Assembly: GCF_947623445.1 (NCBI RefSeq)
Contig: NC_135242.1
Location: 9,362,001 to 9,426,000 of the forward strand
DNA length: 64,000 nucleotides
Direction: 5' to 3'
From: Clavelina lepadiformis
Taxonomy: Eukaryota; Chordata; Ascidiacea; Aplousobranchia; Clavelinidae
The notes under the pieces are model-generated. The model saw only the letters and a program-made list of their open reading frames with translations, made no database searches and had not been told where the DNA came from. Positions within the stretch are counted from its first letter, which is position 1; every line of letters begins with the position of its first letter. Positions 1 to 9,382 of the stretch are shown here, piece after piece. The translations under genes were made by a program, and so were the position numbers.

Positions 1-773
1 GGTGGTATATAGCCAAAGACTTTGAAACACCTTGAGACAAAGCATTAAATGACTTGCTCACGATTTGCAAACCGAGTGTGACTTATTGCGAGCGATCGAT
101 TTGTTAACTGTTATTAGATATAAATTTGACTTAAGAAGGTGTAACTAAAAAGACCTGACGTTTGTCCATTTATCTATATTTATTGTTGTGCAACATTAAA
201 CGTCACGAAACTTGCACATTGAAAAACTGGTAAGTGGAAAACTGGATTTCAAAAAAATGGAAAGCAAAGAATAGAGGTGTAGCGAAACTTGTCTATCGAT
301 GCAAGTGTCATCACTCATCAGTATTGCAAGTATTCATAACACAAAAGTGAGCAAAACAGTGCTTATAGACGGCGGTTTATAAGTTAAATAATCATAAGGA
401 AATGCAGTAGTTGAACTGATACACATCCTGATAGTTGTAACTTGCGACTAAAATATTCGTAAGTGACATACTTGAATTTTCTGTTACGTGCCCCAGCAAT
501 CATCCACTGTAGCTATAGTTTTCCTGCAATGAAGGAAGCAAGTTTTTAGAAGTGTTACAAAAATTTCTGAATACGGGTAATTTTACCCGATTCGATTAAT
601 TCTACCTGACAAACTTTTGGTGCAACTCCAGAAACAGGGGGAAACGATAAGACTAACGTTCAAGCTGAAGCAATTTAATTTTTCTCTTTGCTATCATTAC
701 GCCGGCGACGGTAAGCGACAGGAGAAATATTTTTCAAACGGCCGCTACAGGTTATATGATCCTGCAAGATTTT
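1..773. other. No gene recognised upstream of the MULE
   Basis: AT-rich sequence in which I see no coding exon, RNA gene or clear repeat. The last nine bases (765-773) are the left copy of the target-site duplication of the neighbouring MULE element. Confidence 0.5.
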
Positions 774-785
774 GGTTCCATGACA

Positions 786-950
786 TATGACCGCGGGAAA
801 ATGACCGCGAACAAACTCACCGGGGACAACTGAACGTGACGTAAATTGACCGCGAACAAACTGACCGTGATGTAAATTGACCGCGAACAAACTAACCGGG
901 AACAGACTTACCGGAATGAAAATTGACCGGGAGGTAAATTGACCGTGCAA
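786..950. repeat. Left subterminal repeat array of the MULE
   Basis: A run of degenerate units of roughly 14-18 bp, alternating forms such as GACCGCGAACAAACTGACCG and GACGTAAATTGACCG. The array is the inverted counterpart of the one at 3240-3405 and lies directly inside the left terminus. Such arrays usually hold transposase binding sites; that role is inferred. Confidence 0.75.
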
Positions 951-1213
951 GTGCTGAATTATTGTGTTTAAGTTGATGGTAGTATATGATATGTAAAGTA
1001 AATATTTGTTTGTAACTATTTCCTTTGTTTTTAACAAAAAAAATTTTTATTTCAATACACATTGAAACATTTATTGAAATAAACAGAAATATTTCCGGAA
1101 ATACGAGAAAAACGAGTAACAACATTAAAAGACGTTCACTGCAAAACACATATGACACTACATAATAAGGGCACTAAAATTTAAACAAACTGTTATTTGA
1201 CAAATAAGGAAGT

Positions 1214-2632
1214 TTATTCCGCAAATTGTAGGTTGTGGGCGATGCCTCTGAGAAAATCTAATATGTCACGGTTTGCAAAATCTTCAACGATGGTTTTAAG
1301 TGGCGCATCCAGATCCTTGTATTTTCTCCTTTTGGCAGGAGGCCCTTGGGCACAGAGCGCCTCAATCTTGTTTTTGTTTATGTTCTGCAATTTCCTCAAA
1401 GCTTCTATAAATTTCCAAATGGTTGGGTGTTGCATTGATAACATCTTGTTTATTAGATTGTGGTGACCTTCAACTTTGTTGTTGGTTCTGGTGTCGCCAT
1501 TTAACACCCGAACATGGACGTTCCAGAAGTCATGTGAATATGGCGGGTTTCGTCGGAGCTGAGTCCGAAAGCGACGCCCGATGTAAGTACGCTCAAAGTA
1601 GTCGAGAAGCGGAAGCATTTCATCAGGCACAACTTCCTCTAATGTTTCAAAAGCATGAATCAGATGCTGTATTGGAACAAATGCCAAAGCCGGTATGTGA
1701 CGCAGCAGTAGTGCAAATTCTGGATCATTTTGATACCTTCTGTGAAGTCCGATTTGCTGCATGTGCTTCCTGACATTTTGATTTAAATGAAAAAAGCAAC
1801 CACTTACTGTGAGGTCATCATAGTCAAACACCATCCGAATTGCATTTATTGCAGACATTTCAAAATCAACCAAAAATCTTGTTGGGTGTGCATTTGGTAT
1901 CAGTTGCCACGCTGCGCGAAATAACCGCTCATATGTTTCTTGTGTTTTGTTCGGTAGTAAACAGTACAACGCTGGGACAAGGTCGCCATGTCGTGAAGCA
2001 TGGATAGAGTAAACCTGTGAAAATATTGGCGGGGTAACCTTGAACGTTCCATCAGCTTGCCAGTTTTCTGATAATTCTAGTACTCTTTTGCTCTCTTCGG
2101 TGCCAAAAATTAATATCCTATTTTCTTCAGCTCCTGAGTCATACTGCAAAAAAAGTTCAGACCCCATAGCATCATCTAAAAGAATATGTTTGTACGAGTC
2201 AGGTATTTCTAAATCTGTACAGTTTCGTGGATTTGCAGGTGCTGCAGCAGTCCTAAGTCGTGTTCGTTGTATTGTTCTTTTCAGATTTTTTTCCACAATA
2301 TGCGCTCTGACGGCACCTGGCAATCCCACTGTCGCGTCAGATATGATATTTGCTGGTGTGGACGTATCGTTAGCGTTGCCAGCGCGTTCCTTGACGACCG
2401 TAAGTAGTTTGGCCACTTGAACATGTCTCTCTTCTTGTAGGTGACTGTGTTCGTGCAACTCTTTCGTGACTAAGCCATCTACAGTATGGAGACGTGCCTT
2501 ACAAAAACTCTTGTAGTAATTACTGCATCTCCAGAATGTAGTTTTCCCGTCTGAACTTTGTCCATCTCTCCAGAAAATGTTATGGTTGTAAACTAATTTT
2601 TTCTTACCTCTCTGTGAGATTACTTCTGCCAT
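1214..2632 (-). CDS. FLYWCH-MULE transposase, 472 aa
   Basis: A single open frame from ATG (2632) to TAA (1214). Residues about 10-65 form a FLYWCH-type zinc finger: an aromatic-rich start, WRC at 34-36, Cys44 and a final H-x-H at 62-64. Residues about 185-400 form a MULE transposase domain with the RNase-H-like acidic residues in place: Asp194 in ADGTF, Asp256 in VDFE and Glu388 in RTNNKVEGHH. A C-x-x-H motif (CFFH, 279-282) follows the second Asp, as is usual in this superfamily. The enzyme would cut and rejoin the element ends. No stop or frameshift interrupts it and the catalytic triad is present, so it may be young or still active. There is no sign of host domestication, because terminal repeats and target duplication are still present. 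Confidence 0.9.
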   Translation of the reverse strand: MAEVISQRGKKKLVYNHNIFWRDGQSSDGKTTFWRCSNYYKSFCKARLHTVDGLVTKELHEHSHLQEERHVQVAKLLTVVKERAGNANDTSTPANIISDATVGLPGAVRAHIVEKNLKRTIQRTRLRTAAAPANPRNCTDLEIPDSYKHILLDDAMGSELFLQYDSGAEENRILIFGTEESKRVLELSENWQADGTFKVTPPIFSQVYSIHASRHGDLVPALYCLLPNKTQETYERLFRAAWQLIPNAHPTRFLVDFEMSAINAIRMVFDYDDLTVSGCFFHLNQNVRKHMQQIGLHRRYQNDPEFALLLRHIPALAFVPIQHLIHAFETLEEVVPDEMLPLLDYFERTYIGRRFRTQLRRNPPYSHDFWNVHVRVLNGDTRTNNKVEGHHNLINKMLSMQHPTIWKFIEALRKLQNINKNKIEALCAQGPPAKRRKYKDLDAPLKTIVEDFANRDILDFLRGIAHNLQFAE

Positions 2633-3239
2633 TTTCAGACCTTAAAAATCAGTTTTATTCTAAAAGTGTCGGCATCTAGTCTGCAAAAGTATCTCAATTT
2701 AGTATCTCAATCACGTGGCTAGGCATTACACAGGGTTTACTGGCAACTCACTTAAACAACACAAAGTCGTAAATCTACAAAACAAGATCACTTGATTCCT
2801 GTCTGTTCAATCTGCTGATTCTGCTCATCTGCTGTCTCACTCTCCAGTCTCCACCTGCTGGGCTTCTCCAACTCTTTTTGCAATTTACAATTATTAGTAT
2901 AACCATAACCAAGACTTAAAACTAGGGGAGTCCTGACGTACAGCTTCAATCTGACAATTTACTTAACTAAAGTGTCCATTGTTATTGCAATGAGTCCATT
3001 GTTACTACATGAGATAGGCTACAACGCATTGTTTCATAATCTCATCAAACAACTCGTCTAGACCGGGAAAATGCATGTAACAATAGGAAATATATGAATA
3101 AAGGTGAAAAACCCGTAGGGTCACCCTACACCCTACAAGGGGCCAAAAAACTCTACGAGTGGCAACCTTGACTGCAATACACATACTAAATTGGATAGTG
3201 ACTAGATAGCGACTAGATAGTGAATTAGAATTTTGACCT

Positions 3240-3405
3240 TTTGACGGCCAATTTGTCGCCGGTTAATTTGATCGCCGGCCAATTTATCGACGGTTAATTT
3301 CATCGCCGGCCAATTTACGTCACGGTTAATTTGATCGCCGGCCAATTTGTTGCCGGTCAGTTGTCCACTACCAGTTGTCGCCGGTGAATTTGTTCACGGT
3401 CACTT
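3240..3405. repeat. Right subterminal repeat array of the MULE
   Basis: Tandem degenerate units that alternate a GCCGGCCAATTT form and an ACGGTTAATTT form, with one GTCACG variant. In reverse complement the outer part matches the left array closely, while the inner units have drifted towards ATCGCCGGCC. Confidence 0.75.
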
Positions 3406-4361
3406 CACGTGATCCCCAAGATTTCTGCCAATCTCTCTTACTTTGCTGCACATTTTTACTATATCGAGACATAATATTTTTAACAGAATTCTTCTGATGG
3501 CTGAAGAACACATTCCACATTACAACAAGCTGGCGTTCGAAGTTTTTGGCAAAACAGTTTTCATATACACATATGAACTCAAGTGCTTTTTGTTCAATCC
3601 ATTATATCATTAGCGATTTATTATTTTTTATTACAGGACGCTTGTCGTTACTGTATGATTATAACTTTTGTAATGCTGTACCTTTATGTCCTGCAGGCAT
3701 TAACACTTGACACTATCCAACCTTTCGCTTTCCGCATAAGTTGCAACACAGTTGCGCAAATCACGGTATAATTAAATTTATCTGATCTTATGTTATCGTA
3801 TTTCCTACAGCGTTTTATATATAACCTAATCACCGAACTTATACCAATTTACTTGCTATATTGCTATAGTTATTATATTCGTTATTCGTCCGTGTACATT
3901 TACGACTTTTTCCGTTACGTAAGCGAATTGTATCGGTGAGTAACTACAGTGTATACACATGGCTGCAACTCAGGCCGGCTTGATAAGACGACTGGTGCAT
4001 GGGCTCAGCTTGGACGCAGGGGCTGTTAGTCTTCGTTTAGCCGCTCTGTCCCTAATCTACATACTCAACTGCTGACTGAGTACTGTACACCTGTCTGGTG
4101 GCGCAGTACACACACAAAAACACTGAATCAACACTGCAATAAATGGTGTTTTACATACTATGTCTGCGTCTCACTCCATTGGACAACCTCTCCATCCTTG
4201 CAAGCATCCAACCTGCATGGTTTCGTCGTAATTGAGACACTCTTTTTCTCACTCGTCGAGTAACTCAGCCATTACATCTGCTCCACTCGATGCTTCTTGT
4301 ATTAACCAACTCCTATTCCACCAAATTATCGCTGCCTAGGATAGCCTGGATATGGCTTAAT

Positions 4362-4440
4362 TCAGGGGTCGGCAACCTTTTGCTAGTCACGGGCCAAATG
4401 TCGAGCGTACAACTCTTTGGCGGGCCGGAATTTTCATTAA
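4362..4440 (+). mobile_element. Truncated hAT-type element end
   Basis: CAGGGGTCGGCAACCTTTT followed by a GGGCCAAA and GCGGGCCGG stretch has the look of a hAT terminal inverted repeat and its subterminal region. I could not find the matching opposite end, so this is probably a fragment. Confidence 0.45.
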
Positions 4441-4705
4441 TACTATAATTCACACTCACTTGAGTATATTACGCCACATTGCTGCAATCTCAATCATACC
4501 AATCGCAAAAAGTCTGACTCTGACAAAAAGTCTGACAAAAAAATTTTACCATCAATTATTTTATCATCTGTAACGGTTCCTTCATTTGTATATAACTTCA
4601 TTTTGTTCTTTGTGCTCGCTCGCCTTTGCCATCTTCAGTATGTTCCATTTTAATTGTTATCTTTTTCCTTCCGTAGCGGGGGAGGAATGTGGCGGCCTGG
4701 GTGAC

Positions 4706-4833
4706 TTTTGTAATACCATTACGTCATTCTTGGAAATGTGTTTTCCAGTTAACAATTGGAGTTTTTAAACTTTTAGTACCGCCACATCATTCTTAGGAAA
4801 GTGTTTTCCAGTTAGTAATTGGAGTTTATAAAC
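4706..4833. repeat. 63-bp tandem duplication, two copies
   Basis: Two adjacent units about 63 bp apart share CATTCTTGGAAA/CATTCTTAGGAAA, GTGTTTTCCAGTTA and AATTGGAGTTT. The copies differ by several substitutions. No function is suggested. Confidence 0.7.
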
Positions 4834-6804
4834 TTGCTTTTTCAGAACACTGCAATCATCGTTGGTATATTTTAAAACTTGCTCTGAATAACTTCGTGTG
4901 AAAACTCCTGTTAGTACGTTACCAGGTCGTTTCCTAGAAACTCCAAGAAACTGTTTCCAACTTTAACCGAATGTAATTTGCATTGCAAACGCACTGTTTT
5001 TCTCGTTCACACGCCTTGAAATGTTCATGCCTTTTTTGTCGTATATTTCCGGCACATCGCACAATGTTTTATAAGCTCGAACTTCTGCGCAGACGCGGGC
5101 GCAGACGTAAAGTTATAGACAGATGTAATACCGTACTACGGTAGTCTTGGTGATTGCAATTCAGTAGATATCTTATTAGCAGCGATTTTACTATACTTTT
5201 GGTTATGAGTAATATTGAGAAAGTGTACAGCACCTACAATAAAAGCCTTTTCTGGTAAACTGTATTTGTTATAATATAATAAGAACGTTCGGCTGTCAAA
5301 AAGGTTAGAGAATTCTAACCGCACGCAACAATAGAGTCAGATACTAATGCAGTAGGTTAATTAAGTCAATAACGTAAGTTAAGACCGATAAACTCTGCAT
5401 CTGCACATCAACCTCGGCATCAACCTCTACATTGTAATGACCCCAACCTCTGCAGAACCAGAACATTTTCTAAATGGGCGTCAGAAATTCGGGATCTTAG
5501 CTTGCTCTTCGTGAAATATTTAGACGCCGCTTTTAAAAATTTTTCGCTCCCTTTCCGCAACACAAATTATGCCATTGATCACTTATGATGTAAAACTGTA
5601 AAACTGGTTAACAGAAAAAAAGAAAATTTCAAATCACCTTACGGCATTATTATTTTCCAGTAGCCTGTTAGATCTCTAGTGCAGCCATTATCATATGAGC
5701 AAAGGGTTGAAAAGCCATACAAGGTTGGTCAGGTTCTTGAAAAACCGTAGCCTACAAAGAAAATTTGTAAAACAGGAAGAGAAACAGAAGGAGATGGACA
5801 GAAAGTGAGAAATTGCCAATTTCATGGTGTGAGAAGTGAGAAGGCACCTTTGAATTAGAACAAAGCAATAATATGACAAATCACACGTTAGTAGTCGTTT
5901 ACAGGCGACATTAATTGTTAATCCTGGTATTGTTGTTTTCTGTATAACCACCAGAATAAAACAAACGAAAAGTGGTTGCAAAATTGTTCGCTAGATTTAC
6001 CGGAGTAAGGTGTGCAAACAGTTTGATTCTGGTTAATGCCGTTATGTAGACAGAGTATATATAGCTGGAAATTAAGCGGCGGAGGAATGCGTCACAATAA
6101 AGTTTTAATGAGAATAGGATAACACTCTAAAATAGTGTACAAAACATAGAATAGTTTCATAAAGTAAAATTGTAAACATTACTGACGCTGCGCATAAAAA
6201 TCTTTCCAAATACATTCGCAAATGTCAAAGGAAAAAGAGACAGATAAAATGAAAAATACATCATGTTTATTAAATGTAACTTCAAGCAGCGCGTATTTTT
6301 CAAAAAAGCGTTCGCTTTGAACAAAATTATTGTAAGTTAGTAATAATTTCTAACACGGCAGAATTAGCGGTTTTTAGTTGCAAAAAATGAATAAATTTCC
6401 AGATTATCAAAGATTAAACTGCGGTATAGCATAAGCGAACAATGTACATTCAAAAATATTTTACACATAGAAGTGGCGCAGAGGTATAGCTGACTTGGGT
6501 ATAAGTGATGTATTGTACAGCCTACGTGATGGCCAATTTCGATGTTAGAATATAAAAACGACAACACTTCTCCTTGTATTAGTTACACATACAGAAAGAT
6601 AATGATGCTTACAAAAATCGCCGATACAATTATACGAGGCCTATAACCAAGTATAATGAGATTTAAATCAGTTTGCCAATCTATTTTTTAAACGCATTTA
6701 AAATGCACTGATTAATTATTTTCAAAAAGAGTCATACTCATTTGTGGATCCGGAATTATTAACAGTAATGACATAAACCAAAGTGTTATTCGTTAGCTGA
6801 AACT

Positions 6805-7508
6805 TTATTCGATAACTTTTACCACTTGTCGATACTTGCACGTGCGTGACTTGCATCTTCCTCTACAAACACTTTTCACAGTTTTCTGAATAATACACTC
6901 GTGGTAACGTCGGCACTGGTCATTTGGGTAGGTGCTAAAAATTAGAAAGTTGTTAAAGTTTCAGAAGATGTTTGGAGAGATTACGTGTGTTAAGATAGAG
7001 TACATGAATGGTCGATCGGTTTAAAATATACATAGGGTCAGTTTGACAGATATTAAAGTTTGAAATTAAGTTTGATTAACATCTTACAAGAGAAATTCTC
7101 CTCAAACGCACGATTGTTTCCGATGAAATAATTATAATCTCTTTCAAAATATCCAAATATTTTGCCTTACTTGCCGTCCTCTGCACAAACGGGATCGTAG
7201 GCAACAGGATCTGCACAGGGAGTGGAATCGCATACGCACATATACTCTAATTCAGGTTCAAAGTTCATCTTCAAAATCTGAGGTAGTGTTCTTATTAACT
7301 TGCACTCACCCCCGTACATACAGGTGATGTTATTTGTCGGATTGCAAAAATATTTGACTTCTTGTGAAGAAGCAGAATGAAAGAGTATCATAATATATGT
7401 CAGGAGAACAAAAGTTACGTACAGAGAATATGATGTTCTTAAACATATACATCTATTTTTAGCTGTAATTCGTTTTTCTGATTCTTTGCTAATGGTGATT
7501 TTAACCAT
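6805..7508 (-). CDS. Secreted follistatin/Kazal-like protein, two exons
   Basis: Exon 1 is 7508-7171 (donor GTAAGG, phase 2) and exon 2 is 6934-6805 (acceptor TTTTAG), giving 155 residues. An in-frame TAG lies five codons before the ATG, so the start is bounded. Residues about 29-43 are strongly hydrophobic after a basic 25-residue lead, which fits a long signal peptide or signal anchor. Residues 55-93 form a short EGF-like module (CMYGGEC, then CVC). Residues 93 to about 140 form a Kazal domain: C-x4-C, then YDPVCAEDG, then NTYPNDQC across the splice, RRYHEC and a final C-x3-C pair. This EGF-plus-Kazal order is the follistatin-domain layout. Kazal domains inhibit serine proteases or bind growth factors; the partner here is unknown. 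The stop codon overlaps an AATAAA. I cannot name the orthologue. Confidence 0.8.
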
Positions 7509-7785
7509 AATTTTTATGATCTATCCACTTTGTATGTACAACAACAGCAGAAACGTTCAGAAAGTTAAACTGTAAAACATAACACAAATCAAGCTTATTA
7601 AATTTAATCAAGTAGCTTACTTTTAAACAGTTAGTTTAGCAATTAGTCCACCTGCCTATAATACAAAACATGTAACTTTTTTAAATGGTTTTATAGTCAC
7701 ATTCTATCTTGATAACACAAAAAAGCTTAAGGAGAAGCTACTACATATCTGTTGGGAGTTTTCTTTGCTTAATATACTTCATAAT

Positions 7786-8096
7786 CAGGATTGCCATTGG
7801 TCTGGACTCAACAATAAGGACGAGTAGGAAACGAAAGAAGAATACTACCTTAAACAGTTCACAACAGGAGAAGGCAATTAACGTTCCTAAAACAAAAACG
7901 AGACACGATTCCATGTTCTTAATTTTGGTATCTGTTTGGTAAAAAATGGCATACTAAAGTGTAGAAATGCCCAAAATATGAAACTTTGCCCTAAAAATAA
8001 AGACGCTTCTTAGATAAAAGAATAAAAATATTCTTTAAGACACAGACCTTCAAAATAAGAACAAATCTTAAAAATAAGGACGGTATGGCAACCCTG
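7786..8096 (+). mobile_element. hAT MITE, family 1, copy 1
   Basis: This 311-bp element starts CAGGATTGCCAT and ends ATGGCAACCCTG, a short terminal inverted repeat. It is flanked by a perfect 8-bp target duplication, TTCATAAT (7778-7785 and 8097-8104), diagnostic of hAT-type insertion. It is clearly related over its whole length to the copy at 22932-23274, in the same orientation. It has no coding capacity and lies about 280 bp upstream of the Kazal gene start. Confidence 0.9.
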
Positions 8097-8104
8097 TTCA
8101 TAAT

Positions 8105-9382
8105 CGTACGAACTATATTAACACTTGAATGACAGAAAACGTTTTACCGGATTTTTTTACTGTCTGCGTCATATGTTGCCTCAGGCAAAACTAAATTCGG
8201 CAGTTAATTGTACTTTAGAAATTCAGAAACAAGACACCTTTTTAAAAATAGTTAAAATCTCCAAGGTTTATAAGCTAGTGTCTTAGCGTTTGTAGTTTCT
8301 ATAGTTTGAGGACTATTATTCTAAATTAGCAACCTATTTTATCATAAAAACACAAGTTTTCCTTCATCAAAGTTCGCTGCGAGACGAAAAGACAAAAATA
8401 AAAGCAATTGCTAAGTTAATAAACAGCACCCTGCAAATAATTGCATCTAAAACTAATACAATACAAAACAGAATGGCTTCCGAAAAAAAGCTTTTCAATT
8501 TTTTATAAAATGTAAAAAGAATGCAAAGTAATATCGGTAAAAATGCTGTGACAGCGCTTTTTCAGACATTGGCAATAACAAGCCACTATATTATTAACGC
8601 GTCATACTTCTTGTACTGGCTTGTACAATAAACGTTTGCTGCCACATTGACGTATATACCACACATCCAACTTTGCACTAATCTGCTGGTCACGATATGC
8701 TAATCATTTCCTGTGGAAATAACCTACGTACAATGCTCATAAACTCTTGCTGTTAGAGCCGACAAATGACGGCGTTGAATTACATTTCTCGTTGTATATT
8801 TCCTGAAAAGTTAGAACTACAAATTAAATCATATCATTCCATTTGCTCGTCATGGCTCAGATACTCAGGCAACCTGCTTACCTACAAATGACTTGTTATT
8901 CAGTGCTGTGAAATCACGTCTGGTAGTAGTACCAACAGCTTTTTCGAAAAAAATCAATTTTGCACATGTAACGTCACTCACTGCGGTCCATTTGCTTGCA
9001 ACCTTTTCTGTGTAGAGTTATGTCATATAATCGTTAAGAGATAGGTCCTTTTCTTTTCTAACTTACAAAGAAGTCGAACTACGGTTTGTTTCTAAGAATA
9101 TTTTTTTAGTTATTACTAGGGCAACCAGTTTTTTGACCTAAAAAGTTTACATTTTGACCTTATTTTGAAAAACGCTATACTGATAGTGTCTACACTGTCT
9201 ACAGCAACTTCTAATCTAAAGCTGCATTTAAAAATGACAAAATGCTTTTCTAGTGTTGACTTTTTTTTCGTTTTTGCGCATTAAGATTGACAACTTGCAG
9301 TTTCAAACGCAATGCCGTCACATCGTGACGTCACCAAACGCGCTGAAAAGCCTTCCCTCTCTTTGTGGCTTTGGTTCTAAGT
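8105..9382. other. Intergenic, no gene recognised
   Basis: AT-rich DNA between the MITE and the large inverted repeat. I see no exon, RNA gene or repeat boundary that I can support. Confidence 0.5.

Larger units (their letters stand above)
774..3416 (-). mobile_element. Complete MULE-type DNA transposon
   Basis: The element is bounded by CAAGATTTT (765-773) on the left and CAAGATTTC (3417-3425) on the right, a 9-bp target-site duplication with one mismatch; 8-10 bp duplications are usual for Mutator-like elements. The terminal 22 bases of the two ends match in inverted orientation at about 14 positions. The match becomes much stronger just inside: GACCGCGAACAAACTCACC on the left against GACCGTGAACAAATTCACC in the reverse complement of the right end. 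Both ends carry an array of short related units (about 786-950 and 3240-3405). One uninterrupted transposase gene lies inside on the minus strand. Boundaries were found by eye. Confidence 0.85.
3426..6804. other. Intergenic, no gene recognised
   Basis: No convincing coding exon on either strand; open frames are short and resemble no family I know. It contains a hAT-like terminus at 4362 and a two-copy tandem repeat at 4706-4833, both listed separately. Confidence 0.5.

Noticed and set aside
3240..3405. CRISPR-like array
   Set aside because: Units are contiguous and degenerate without unique spacers, and they belong to a transposon end in a eukaryotic genome.
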